The notes below the pieces were generated by a model that did no database searches, was not told where the DNA came from, and saw only the letters and a list, made by a program, of their open reading frames with translations. A program made the position numbers and the translations under genes. Shown piece by piece: positions 43,928-52,467 of a stretch of 64,000 nucleotides of DNA. Location of the stretch: positions 1 through 64,000 of the forward strand of contig CAZDGV010000005.1 in the NCBI GenBank assembly GCA_964505195.1, given 5' to 3'. Numbering within the stretch: the first letter of the stretch is position 1; each line of letters begins with the position of its first letter. This DNA comes from CAZDGV01 sp964505195 (GTDB taxonomy: Bacteria; Bacteroidota; Bacteroidia; Chitinophagales; Chitinophagaceae).

Positions 43928-44398
43928 ATGAAATTAAATCTCGATAAGCTTGATCTTCAAATCATCACTGCCATGATGGAAGATGCTCAGATCTCATATG
44001 CTGATCTGGGAAAAAAACTATTTGTATCGGGCGGTACCATTCATGTGCGCATGAAAAAACTGCAGGAGCATGGCATTGTTAAAGGCACTAAGCTTCATGT
44101 AGATTTGAAGGCCCTGGGATATGATATCACTGCATTCGTGGGGATATATCTTGAAAAAAGTTCGCTATATGATGCAGTGGCAAAAGAGCTTCAAAAGATT
44201 CCGGAAATCGTTCGACTCAACTATACCACCGGTAACTATAGCATGTTTATTGAAATTGTAAGCAAAGACATGAATCAACTCCGTTTTGTGCTACACGATA
44301 CGCTTCAAAAAATCAAAGGCATCGAGCGCACGGAAACCTTTATTTCATTGGAAGAAAGCTTTCACCGTAATGTGCAGGTGCATACTGCCGTTGACTGA
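43928..44398 (+). CDS. Lrp/AsnC family transcriptional regulator
   Basis: A 156-residue regulator. The N-terminal helix-turn-helix is LDKLDLQIITAMMEDAQISY with SGGTIHVRMKKLQEHGIVKG, and the C-terminal RAM domain (ITAFVGIYLEKSSLYDAV, TGNYSMFIEIVSKDMNQL) binds effectors such as amino acids and mediates oligomerisation. The gene lies ten bases before a polysaccharide flippase gene, so it heads a surface-polysaccharide operon and may control it or itself. The upstream A/T-rich 184-base region holds the divergent promoters with the PHP gene. Confidence 0.92.
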   Translation: MKLNLDKLDLQIITAMMEDAQISYADLGKKLFVSGGTIHVRMKKLQEHGIVKGTKLHVDLKALGYDITAFVGIYLEKSSLYDAVAKELQKIPEIVRLNYTTGNYSMFIEIVSKDMNQLRFVLHDTLQKIKGIERTETFISLEESFHRNVQVHTAVD

Positions 44399-44408
44399 TC
44401 CGTTTTAC

Positions 44409-45842
44409 ATGCGTAATATTTCCAGATTATTTAGTTCCCTTTTTTTACTACTGCTGCTGAATCTTTTTGTGAAGCCGTTGTGGATACTGGGTATCGACCG
44501 AAAAGTTCAGTTGCTGACAGGCGCAACCACTTACGGACAATATTTTGCTGCATTCAATTTCGTATTCATTTTCAGCATCATTGCCGATCTAGGTATAACG
44601 GAATACATTCGACGAAAGATTGCCTATCGTAAAGGCCTTGATATGCATACGTTTTCGAGGCTGATGCAGATTAAGCTGCTTTTGAGTGCATTGATGGCAG
44701 TTGTGATTTTCTCTCTTGGAATTTTATCGGGTATTACAGATTTGTGGATGCTTACGGGCTTATGCTTACTCCAGCTTTTTTTGAGTTGGATCGGTGCCTG
44801 CCGCGCCATCCTTAGTGGCTTACAACTTTTTCAGGTAGATGCATGGCTGAGTGTAGCGGATAAACTATTATTGGTTGTAGGCGGCATGACTGCGCTTTAC
44901 TTATTGCATATTGTACAAATAAATATTCATACTTTTTTATTGGCACAGCTTGCTACTGCCGGTTTTACATTGATGATTGCTCTTTGGTTTGTATTCCGAA
45001 ATATTCAACATAACACTGACATTTCTTCTCCTTTTCGGTATACCGATGTGTTTTCTGAAGTGTTTCCATTTGCTGTTTTGTTTTTTGCGATGAGTATGCA
45101 TTTTCGTGCAGACGGATTTTTACTTTCATTGTTTGGAAATAATGCTGCTGTTGCGGGCAGCTATGCTACCATGTATCGTTTTCTTGATGCTGCACACGTG
45201 GCTGCTACATTGGTCGGCGGATACCTGGTTGCGTTTTGGTCGCGGCATATAACAGATACTTCTTTACTCCGCACATCGATGAATGGCGTCTTGCGTGCAA
45301 TGATATCTGTAGCAATAGGCATTATTGTTTTATTATTGTTTCATGCTGAAGCAGTTTATCAGTTTTTTTATCATGAAAGCAATCCAGATAACGCCACCTT
45401 ACTGCGCTGGGGGTTACTGGCTTTGATTCCCTATTTTATCGTCTCTGTAATCGGAAGCATGTTAACTGCAAAAGGTGATTTGAAACAATTTATTTATTTT
45501 GTTTTGATAGCTGCTATTGTTAATCTGGTGTTGAACATCCTCCTCATTCCTTACTATGGTGCAATCGCATCGGTATGGATTGCTAATTTTAGTCACTCGT
45601 TGCTGGCAATACTCCTCCTTTTATTTGCATATAAAAAATACAAGCTATCTGTTTCCGGAACCAGCTGGTTTCGCCTAGGGTGCTTAGGTTTTTTGATAAT
45701 GATCGCAGCCTACTTTTTACAGGAATCCTCACTTCATTTAATGTGGCAGGCGCTCTTACTTTTCGGATCATGGCTTGTGGGTATAATCCTTCTGCGCCTT
45801 ATGCCATCCTTATGGCAGTTGCAGCTACAGCGTGAAAAATAA
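44409..45842 (+). CDS. polysaccharide flippase (Wzx-like, MOP superfamily)
   Basis: A 477-residue integral membrane protein with about 12-14 helices. The N-terminal LTGATTYGQYFAAFNFVFIF, IIADLGITEYIRRKIAYRKG and the central PFAVLFFAMSMHFRADGFLL are typical of PF01943/PF13440 flippases that move undecaprenyl-linked oligosaccharides to the periplasm. ATG 44409 begins ten bases after the Lrp gene; an upstream open frame overlapping that gene has no membrane character. Followed by chain-length and polymerase/ligase genes, consistent with a Wzx/Wzy-type export path. Confidence 0.85.
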   Translation: MRNISRLFSSLFLLLLLNLFVKPLWILGIDRKVQLLTGATTYGQYFAAFNFVFIFSIIADLGITEYIRRKIAYRKGLDMHTFSRLMQIKLLLSALMAVVIFSLGILSGITDLWMLTGLCLLQLFLSWIGACRAILSGLQLFQVDAWLSVADKLLLVVGGMTALYLLHIVQINIHTFLLAQLATAGFTLMIALWFVFRNIQHNTDISSPFRYTDVFSEVFPFAVLFFAMSMHFRADGFLLSLFGNNAAVAGSYATMYRFLDAAHVAATLVGGYLVAFWSRHITDTSLLRTSMNGVLRAMISVAIGIIVLLLFHAEAVYQFFYHESNPDNATLLRWGLLALIPYFIVSVIGSMLTAKGDLKQFIYFVLIAAIVNLVLNILLIPYYGAIASVWIANFSHSLLAILLLLFAYKKYKLSVSGTSWFRLGCLGFLIMIAAYFLQESSLHLMWQALLLFGSWLVGIILLRLMPSLWQLQLQREK

Positions 45843-45871
45843 TTGTACTTTCGAAAGCATAAATATTTTGT

Positions 45872-46693
45872 ATGAATATCGATTTTGTGTTTGAAGAAAT
45901 CACTCGTCGCCGCAAGCTGCTTCTGTCTACTATCATTGGCACTGCAATTGCCACCTGTTTGCTGCTTTTATTGCAGCGCCCGGTGTATAAGAGTGAAGCG
46001 GTTTATACTGCAGCAAATCCCAATATGGGGGATCGCTCAAATATCTACCGCAATCAGTTTTGGGAGCAATATTTTTATTACGGTTCAGAAATAGACAACG
46101 ACCGGTTAATGGCTATTAGTCAGTCGGAAGAAATGCTGCGTTGGTTAGCCGATAGTTTTCAGCTTCGGACGCATTACCGCATTAGCGACACAGGCAGTGC
46201 GGGCGCTTATAAAACATTAATACGTTTGAAAGATAATCTTCGGTTTAGTAAAAATGAATTTGGCCATGTAAAAATCATGGTTTGGGATGAGGATAAATAT
46301 CTAGCTGCTGCTATCGGCAATGCTATGATTGCACAAACGCATCTTCATGCTGTTTCGTTTGCAAACAATATGAAGCAAGTGATTTTAACCAAGCTGAAAG
46401 CTGAATATCAGTCACAGCGTGATAGTTTGATGATGCTCACAGGTACAGATGAATTAATGGCTGCACGTAAAAAGAGCCTAATAGATCAGCTGTTAGAAAA
46501 AGAAAAACTTATAGAACAGTTTACTACCAGCATAAATGATGTACCCTCGCTTTTTGTTATACAGTCTGCATTACCGGCCCTGAAAAAAGACAAACCCAAC
46601 ATCGTACAGGGAACTTTGATTGCAGCAGTTGCATCTTTTTTGTTTTCAGTGCTACTGTTTTTAATACCAGGTATAAGATCTCGTATTTCCTGA
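45872..46693 (+). CDS. Wzz-like chain-length determinant protein
   Basis: A 273-residue protein with two membrane helices, one near residues 17-35 (LLLSTIIGTAIATCLLLLL) and one near 250-267 (LIAAVASFLFSVLLFLIPG), with a periplasmic, coiled-coil-rich domain between them. A Pro-containing stretch (PALKKDKPNIVQG) precedes the second helix, as in Wzz proteins. These regulate polysaccharide chain length. No tyrosine kinase domain is attached. It sits between the flippase and O-antigen ligase genes, with gaps of 29 and 3 bases. Confidence 0.82.
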   Translation: MNIDFVFEEITRRRKLLLSTIIGTAIATCLLLLLQRPVYKSEAVYTAANPNMGDRSNIYRNQFWEQYFYYGSEIDNDRLMAISQSEEMLRWLADSFQLRTHYRISDTGSAGAYKTLIRLKDNLRFSKNEFGHVKIMVWDEDKYLAAAIGNAMIAQTHLHAVSFANNMKQVILTKLKAEYQSQRDSLMMLTGTDELMAARKKSLIDQLLEKEKLIEQFTTSINDVPSLFVIQSALPALKKDKPNIVQGTLIAAVASFLFSVLLFLIPGIRSRIS

Positions 46694-46696
46694 TTC

Positions 46697-48130
46697 ATGA
46701 ACGGAGCTACGCTTAGTTTACAAAAACCGTCATTACTCCTGCCTTTGCTGGCAGGAATTACCGTTTTTGTTTTTGCTGCTGTTAAAGAACAATATCTCTT
46801 TATTCTCATTCCCTTTGCTGTTTTTATTGGATGGCTTTTGTTGCGCAATATGCGCACCATGTATTTGCTGCTTTTATTTAGCATTCCCCTTTCCACTGAA
46901 ATTGAATTCAACAATTTGCTGGCAACAGATTTACCCGATGAGTTGCTTATGATTTTACTTACGGCAGCCCTCATTGCCGTTTTTATACATAGGCCATCTA
47001 GTTTTCCGATGGCTGCCCGTAAAAGCAATTTGTTTTCGTTGTTGCTTTTACAGTTCAGTTGGATTGCTGTCGCCGGCTTCTTTTCATACGAACCATTACT
47101 CAGCATCAAGCATCTGTTAGCAAAAACCTGGTACATCATCCCTTTTGTTCTGGGAACCTTGTTTTTATGTAATCGTCCCAGGTATTTTATACTCGCTGCA
47201 AAACTTATGTTATTCGGCATGCTTATTCCAATTGCATACAGCTGGTATCATCATGCACAAAGCGGTTTTCGTTTTGAAACCATTAATCCAAGCTTAGGCC
47301 CTTTTTTCCGTAATCATGTAAATTATGCAGCACTGATTGTTTGCTTGATCCCCATCGCAGTGGCTTTTTTCTTTAGTTCGAAAGGCAAATCAAAAAAATG
47401 GTGGGCGGTACTGGTAATAATATTTTTGATTGCACTCATTCTTGGTTATTCGCGCGGTGCATGGATTTGTTTATTTACAGGCCTTATTACCGTGTGGGCG
47501 GTAAGAAAAAAGTATTTGCTTTCGTTATTTGCTGCAGGTATGTTTTTTGTTTTTGTTTCTATCGGGTGGCTTATTCACAATAATAATTATTTGCGCTTTG
47601 CTCCTGACTTCAATCGAACCATCTATCATTCTGAGTTTTCGGAACATATGCAGGCAACCTATGCATTAAAGGATATATCTACAGTAGAAAGATTTTATCG
47701 TTGGATTGCAGGCGTGCGTATGGTGGCAGAAGAACCTATTACAGGATTTGGCCCAGCCAGCTTTTACAGTCATTATAGAGCGTATGCTATTCCCGTTTTT
47801 GAAACCTGGGTGAGCAATAATCCGGAGCGTTCTACGGCGCATAATTATTTTTTATTACTCGCTATTGAACAGGGTATTCCCGGACTTATTTTCTTTTTAC
47901 TTTTAATTGGTGCAATGTATGCAACAGCCATAAAAGTATATCATGCATCACGACATCCATTTCATCGAGCGCTTGCCATGATTGCTGCAGTGATACTTTC
48001 AATGATCGTTACGCTTAATATGCTAAGCGATCTGATTGAGACAGATAAAATCGGAACTATCTTTTATCTGTTGCTGGGAGTGCTGATTTATCTCGATCAT
48101 CAGCAAAAAAGATTACGCATCACCGAATAG
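46697..48130 (+). CDS. O-antigen ligase/polymerase family membrane protein (Wzy_C)
   Basis: A 477-residue protein with about 12 helices and the long periplasmic loop between late helices seen in PF04932 proteins. The signature GVRMVAEEPITGFGPASFY with ERSTAHNYFLLLAIEQGIPG (conserved His in AHN) marks the family. These enzymes either join O-antigen to lipid A core or polymerise polysaccharide; the two cannot be told apart here. The start follows three bases after the Wzz-like stop, so the genes are translationally coupled. Last gene of the operon, converging with an ABC permease gene. Confidence 0.85.
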   Translation: MNGATLSLQKPSLLLPLLAGITVFVFAAVKEQYLFILIPFAVFIGWLLLRNMRTMYLLLLFSIPLSTEIEFNNLLATDLPDELLMILLTAALIAVFIHRPSSFPMAARKSNLFSLLLLQFSWIAVAGFFSYEPLLSIKHLLAKTWYIIPFVLGTLFLCNRPRYFILAAKLMLFGMLIPIAYSWYHHAQSGFRFETINPSLGPFFRNHVNYAALIVCLIPIAVAFFFSSKGKSKKWWAVLVIIFLIALILGYSRGAWICLFTGLITVWAVRKKYLLSLFAAGMFFVFVSIGWLIHNNNYLRFAPDFNRTIYHSEFSEHMQATYALKDISTVERFYRWIAGVRMVAEEPITGFGPASFYSHYRAYAIPVFETWVSNNPERSTAHNYFLLLAIEQGIPGLIFFLLLIGAMYATAIKVYHASRHPFHRALAMIAAVILSMIVTLNMLSDLIETDKIGTIFYLLLGVLIYLDHQQKRLRITE

Positions 48131-48142
48131 AGAATGATACAA

Positions 48143-49219
48143 TTATTCATTGCGCACATCTACAGCATCTCTCAATCCGTTCCCCAATAAGTTAAAAGCC
48201 AGTACCAGAAACATAATGGCAATTCCCGGCGCCAGTGCCAAGGCCGGATTATTGGTAATGATGAAATTGTAGTTTTCTTTGATCATTAATCCCCAGCTTG
48301 GCTGTGGAGGCTGTACGCCGATGCCAAGAAAACTGAGCCCGGCTTCTAGTACAATAGCCGTAGCAAAATTGGAAGCAGCAATTACCAACATAGGTCCCAT
48401 GATATTTGGAAGAATGTGTCGAAAGATAATACGCATATCAGAGAAGCCCATAGCTCTTGCTGCCTCAACATAATAGAGCGAGCGAATACCCATTACCTGC
48501 CCGCGTACCAGGCGTGCAACATTCACCCAGAGGGTAAGTCCTACTGCAATAAACACTTGCCAAAACCCTTTGCCCATTGCCAGCGTGAAGGCGAATACCA
48601 GCAGTAATGTTGGAATACTCCATACTACATTAATGAGCCACATGATCAACTCATCTGTTTTTCCACCGAAATAACCAGCAGCAGCTCCAAGTAACACGCC
48701 CAGCGTAAGGGAAATAAACACTGCAATTAAGCCTACGCTCAAACTTACGCGGGTACCGATCATAAGTCGGCTGAGCATATCCCTTCCAAACTTATCTGTA
48801 CCGAGCCAAAAAGTTTTTGTGCTGATAAAATGTTCTGCAGGTTCGCCGCTTAAGGAAATTGAAATGGTCTCTGTTACACCTTCATCCACCCATTTTTCAG
48901 CAATGATCCGATCGCCGGATTGTTTCCAGCTTTGAATCGGAATCCATTGCATGGGGTCGTTTTTCCCGAAGAAGAAACTGCTGATTCCACTTTGTTCTTG
49001 TAATAGGTTTTCCTTTGGAACAGCAAGAAACATTTGCTCATGCATGGGTTTTCGCGCTGCCATTTCAACAATGATTGTGTTGGCATTGCTACTGCGATCG
49101 GGGGCAATGATATAGGCGAAGATGGCAATGAGAAAAGCGAATGATATGATTGCAATGCCGGCTACCGCACCTTTGTTTCGCAGTAATTTTTTTAGAACGG
49201 TTTCCCGGGAACTTGTCAT
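48143..49219 (-). CDS. OppC/DppC-type ABC transporter permease
   Basis: A 358-residue inner-membrane permease. The first helix (AVAGIAIISFAFLIAIFAYI) is followed by a ~90-residue periplasmic insertion, then the core with FWLGTDKFGRDMLSRLMIGT, the EAA-loop ARAMGFSDMRIIFRHILPN and GLSFLGIGVQPPQPSWG, all typical of dipeptide/oligopeptide/nickel permease C components. The ATPase, OppB and binding protein genes are absent here. It lies 28 bases downstream of a glycosyltransferase gene on the same strand. The insertion suggests a specialised exporter or importer subunit; its partners must be elsewhere. Confidence 0.88.
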   Translation of the reverse strand: MTSSRETVLKKLLRNKGAVAGIAIISFAFLIAIFAYIIAPDRSSNANTIIVEMAARKPMHEQMFLAVPKENLLQEQSGISSFFFGKNDPMQWIPIQSWKQSGDRIIAEKWVDEGVTETISISLSGEPAEHFISTKTFWLGTDKFGRDMLSRLMIGTRVSLSVGLIAVFISLTLGVLLGAAAGYFGGKTDELIMWLINVVWSIPTLLLVFAFTLAMGKGFWQVFIAVGLTLWVNVARLVRGQVMGIRSLYYVEAARAMGFSDMRIIFRHILPNIMGPMLVIAASNFATAIVLEAGLSFLGIGVQPPQPSWGLMIKENYNFIITNNPALALAPGIAIMFLVLAFNLLGNGLRDAVDVRNE

Positions 49220-49247
49220 ACACCCTGTAATTTAATCCATTTATCTT

Positions 49248-50369
49248 TTACTGTACTTTCCTTTGTTTCCATTCATATTTACCGATGCTTCCCAAAGCAC
49301 CGGCTACAACGGTATATACTATGTGAAAAGGCTGAGCAAACGGAAACCAAAGCAGTAATGCAGTCATGCCAAAAAATTCAGCAACGGGTAATAGGAATAT
49401 CAGTTCTCCGATACACTTCGTCAGAATACCTGCAATCAATACCGGCCAAAGTGATGCATTCAAAAATGCCATCAGAAAAACGAAAACCAAGAAGGCGTTG
49501 AGCAGATAAACCAGCAGCAGTACAGTAATTATACGCGCATCTTTGTAACTGCGCGCTTTGCTAGCCCAGCGTATGCGTTGCATAAAAAATGCTTTTATGC
49601 CATTCACAGGAAGTGTTGTAACAATGGCTTCTTTGTTTTTGCAATAAGCAATGCTTTTGGGAAATTTTTGTGCTATTTTTTGCATCAGCAGCATATCATC
49701 TCCGCTGGCAATATGATCGATATTACGAAAACCCTCCACAGCCTCAAAAGCATATTTGCTGTAGCATAAATTCGCGCCATTGCACATATGATGAAAACCG
49801 GTTGATGCGGCAGCTCCCGTAATACCTTGTAAGCTCATAAAGTCGAGCGCTTGAAAAACATGTAAAAAAGATTTTCCATATTGTATTGCTACCGGTGCTG
49901 CAATAAATTGAATCTGTTCTTGCTGGAGAATTCTATTAAAATGCATCAACCAGTTTTTAGGAACTGTGCAGTCAGCATCGGTTGTTACAATCCAGGGAAA
50001 CTTTGCAGCAGCAACACCTGTTTCAATGGCTTTTTTCTTGTAGGAGTTGATGGGTGATGAAACGCTTTCACTGAGCCGAATGAGGCGTACACCCGATAGA
50101 TTACTTACAATTTCCGCGGTAGCATCGGTTGAAAAATCATCTATCACAATTATTTCAAAGTATGCGCTAGGGTAATCAATTGCTGCAATACTTTGTAGGC
50201 ATTTTTCGATATTTTCTGCTTCATTGCGTGCAGGAATCAGAATGCTAAAACGATGGTATTGCTTTTCCCTGTTTTCGGTTTGTTTTTTTTCGTTCCGCTG
50301 CCACCAGATGCGATAGATGGCTAGTAGCAACAAATAGGGAACCAATAATATGAGCAATATAATCCACAT
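49248..50369 (-). CDS. family 2 glycosyltransferase, membrane-bound
   Basis: A 373-residue protein from ATG 50369 (a TTG three codons upstream is the alternative). One N-terminal helix anchors it, then the GT-A domain shows FSILIPARNEAENIEKCLQS, the nucleotide-binding IVIDDFSTDAT and IVTTDADCTV, and SGDDMLLMQKI, ending in the QRIRWASK motif. Three to four C-terminal helices follow. These are features of inverting GT2 enzymes such as those making cell-envelope polysaccharide or glycolipid. Its place next to the wzx/wzy-like operon suggests the same pathway, but it is on the opposite strand. Donor and acceptor unknown. Confidence 0.87.
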   Translation of the reverse strand: MWIILLILLVPYLLLLAIYRIWWQRNEKKQTENREKQYHRFSILIPARNEAENIEKCLQSIAAIDYPSAYFEIIVIDDFSTDATAEIVSNLSGVRLIRLSESVSSPINSYKKKAIETGVAAAKFPWIVTTDADCTVPKNWLMHFNRILQQEQIQFIAAPVAIQYGKSFLHVFQALDFMSLQGITGAAASTGFHHMCNGANLCYSKYAFEAVEGFRNIDHIASGDDMLLMQKIAQKFPKSIAYCKNKEAIVTTLPVNGIKAFFMQRIRWASKARSYKDARIITVLLLVYLLNAFLVFVFLMAFLNASLWPVLIAGILTKCIGELIFLLPVAEFFGMTALLLWFPFAQPFHIVYTVVAGALGSIGKYEWKQRKVQ

Positions 50370-50506
50370 ATTGAACAAAGAAACTGTTTGCTGTTTATAA
50401 ATCTTTCAATTTCTTCAACTAAGATACTTTTTCGCTGGCTTATCCGTTTCTTTTCCCAATATTTGATTATTCAAGGAATCTTATTCGCATTAGCTTTATA
50501 GGTACA

Positions 50507-51301
50507 ATGGCGCGCAAAAAAAGACAAAAAAATCTGGTTCTTCTGTTCTTATTTGTTTTTTTCATAGGAGCTGCTACCTTATTTGCTTTGCTTTGGTGGA
50601 AAAACCGCACGGCGGAATTGCATCGTTTTACTGCATTTGGTATTCCAATGCCTTCTGGTTTTACCATTCATGGTATTGATGTAAGTCATTACCAGCAGCA
50701 GATCGACTGGCAGGAGGTGCGTGCGATGAAGCCCGGAGGCATACAGCTCCACTTTGCATTTATGAAAGCGACCGAAGGTGTTCAGCTGAAAGACAAAACC
50801 TTTCGCCGTAATTGGGAAAAAACCAGAGAAGTAGGAATCGTACGCGGGGCCTATCATTTTTTCATTGCTTCTGAAAGCGGTAAGGTTCAGGCAAATCATT
50901 TTATTGCACAGGTTCAGTTAAAGCCGGGCGATCTTCCTCCTGTTTTGGATGTAGAAAAAAGTTTTCGCGTACCCAAAGCAAAGTTGATAAAAGGCGTAAA
51001 AGAATGGCTGCAAAAGGTGGAAGCACATTACGGTGTTCGTCCGCTCATTTATACCAATGTGCGCTTTTATGAGCGGTATTTACGCGGGCATTTTGATGAC
51101 TACCCACTTTGGGTAGCGCATTACTTGCAGCCGCAAGCACCCCGTATCAGTCGGTCATGGCATTTTTGGCAACACAGTGAAAGCGGAAGGGTAAATGGCA
51201 TTCCATCGCAGGTTGATTTTAATGTATTTCAAGGTGATACACTTGCTTTCAAAAGCATTTTGATAACAAACGGCTCATCATCATCCACCGCTAGTCGTTA
51301 A
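50507..51301 (+). CDS. membrane-anchored GH25 lysozyme-like muramidase
   Basis: A 264-residue protein with a basic N-terminus and one membrane segment (residues 10-30) acting as anchor or uncleaved signal. The catalytic barrel matches glycoside hydrolase family 25: GIDVSHYQQQIDW (Asp58), FMKATEGV (Glu90) and the catalytic pair VLDVEK (Asp148, Glu150), then WHFWQHSE near the end. GH25 enzymes hydrolyse the beta-1,4 bond between N-acetylmuramic acid and N-acetylglucosamine of peptidoglycan. Likely a cell-wall remodelling enzyme in the periplasm. Confidence 0.92.
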   Translation: MARKKRQKNLVLLFLFVFFIGAATLFALLWWKNRTAELHRFTAFGIPMPSGFTIHGIDVSHYQQQIDWQEVRAMKPGGIQLHFAFMKATEGVQLKDKTFRRNWEKTREVGIVRGAYHFFIASESGKVQANHFIAQVQLKPGDLPPVLDVEKSFRVPKAKLIKGVKEWLQKVEAHYGVRPLIYTNVRFYERYLRGHFDDYPLWVAHYLQPQAPRISRSWHFWQHSESGRVNGIPSQVDFNVFQGDTLAFKSILITNGSSSSTASR

Positions 51302-51328
51302 TACGTATCTTTCCTGTGTTTACAAAGC

Positions 51329-51562
51329 ATGCACAACGGCACTGAACCACAAATGAGGCGTTATTTGATGAAAGTGATGAAAACACTTTCAGCGGGCATG
51401 ATTTTTTTACTCATGCACATGACTTTCGGAATTTTTTTGGGATGGGGATTTTTTGAGGAAGGACCTACCGCAGGCAACTGGATTTATTATATCATTCTCT
51501 TACTCAGCACTGGCGCTTTTGTTTATTATCTTCTTCGCCTATGGCGCAGTGATTTTCGATGA
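51329..51562 (+). CDS. small membrane protein of unknown function
   Basis: A 77-residue product with two hydrophobic helices (LSAGMIFLLMHMTFGIFLGWGF and WIYYIILLLSTGAFVYYLL) and a basic C-terminus (RLWRSDFR). The true start could be ATG 51329, 51353 or 51368. It lies 27 bases after the lysozyme gene, suggesting co-transcription, and its 3' end overlaps the convergent PH-domain gene by 24 bases. Reminiscent of small membrane proteins of Bacteroidota without assigned roles. Confidence 0.6.
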   Translation: MHNGTEPQMRRYLMKVMKTLSAGMIFLLMHMTFGIFLGWGFFEEGPTAGNWIYYIILLLSTGAFVYYLLRLWRSDFR

Positions 51563-51976
51563 TTTTTTGTTTCGCTTTATTTCTATCTGAGGATTTTTTG
51601 CAAGCATTGTATCAATAAAATCATTTTTATGCTTTGGAGAAATAAGTACGAATTTTCTTTTTCCGTATTTAATTTCCAATCGATCCATTGAAAGTGCCGG
51701 CGAACTCAATGGATTCGAGGTTTCTTTTATGTGATGGATATCTTTTATGGGAATACGCAGTTTTGAAAAAATACCACAGGTGATGATGAGCGTTTCTGCT
51801 TCAATAGTGTAATAGGTGTTCAGCAACATATGTACAAACCATATTAATATGGGTGTATTGATGACAAACCCTATCCAGGTACCTTCTTTCAGCGTGAGTA
51901 AGGAAGTGCCTCCTAGCACAATGATTACAAAACCTGCAAGCCACCAGCTAATACCCGAGCGGAATTTATTTTGCAT
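51539..51976 (-). CDS. bacterial PH-domain membrane protein
   Basis: A 145-residue protein with two N-terminal helices (ISWWLAGFVIIVLGGTSLL and GFVINTPILIWFVHMLL) followed by a PH-like beta domain (YYTIEAETLIITCGIFSKLR, PIKDIHHIKETSNPLSSPAL, MDRLEIKYGKRKFVLISP). The pattern Tyr-x-I-x-x-x-x-L followed by DIHHIKET matches the bPH_6 family (PF06713). Role unknown. Its 3' end overlaps the small membrane protein gene in convergent orientation. Confidence 0.78.
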   Translation of the reverse strand: MQNKFRSGISWWLAGFVIIVLGGTSLLTLKEGTWIGFVINTPILIWFVHMLLNTYYTIEAETLIITCGIFSKLRIPIKDIHHIKETSNPLSSPALSMDRLEIKYGKRKFVLISPKHKNDFIDTMLAKNPQIEIKRNKKSSKITAP

Positions 51977-51996
51977 TACTTGATACTAAATCGTTA

Positions 51997-52422
51997 CTAG
52001 CTGCTATGATCTGCCACAATCAACCACTCGCCATTTATTTTTCTTAAAAGCAAAGTAAAATGCCCTTGCAAATCACCCTTTGCCTCTCGTTTTAGATGCC
52101 ATTTGCCTATCACGAAGTAGGCGTCGGCAGAAATAGGCTGCATTTTTTTAATATCGAATTCCAAAGTTCCCATATCATCCATATCGGGATAATTTTTCCG
52201 GTAGTTGGCAAGCGTTTGGTTAAACCCATAGGTGATGCCGTTTTTCCCGATAAACATTAGTGAGTCTGTTTCCCAATACCCTTTCATAAATCCCCGCAAA
52301 TCGCCGCAGTTCCAGGATCTAGTTTGGTTTTCAAGCAGCTGTAAAATTGCTTTTTCATCCGTTGTTTGCGCTTGCGTTTTAATGGAAATAAAAAATAGCA
52401 GCAGGATAAATATTTTTTTCAT
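51997..52422 (-). CDS. secreted NTF2-like (SnoaL/DUF4440-type) protein
   Basis: A 141-residue exported protein (signal MKKIFILLLFFISIKTQAQ). The mature domain has the cone-shaped NTF2-like pattern: an N-terminal helix (EKAILQLLENQTRSWNCGDL), FMKGYWETDSLMFIGKNG, and C-terminal strands DAYFVIGKWHLKREAKGD and GHFTLLLRKINGEWLIVADH. Stand-alone secreted members of this fold are frequent in Bacteroidota; substrate or ligand unknown. Twenty bases upstream of the PH-domain gene on the same strand, so likely one transcript. Confidence 0.85.
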   Translation of the reverse strand: MKKIFILLLFFISIKTQAQTTDEKAILQLLENQTRSWNCGDLRGFMKGYWETDSLMFIGKNGITYGFNQTLANYRKNYPDMDDMGTLEFDIKKMQPISADAYFVIGKWHLKREAKGDLQGHFTLLLRKINGEWLIVADHSS

Positions 52423-52467
52423 TGTTATGTATTGAAGGGATGATGGTGTTGTATTTATGTTATTTGG

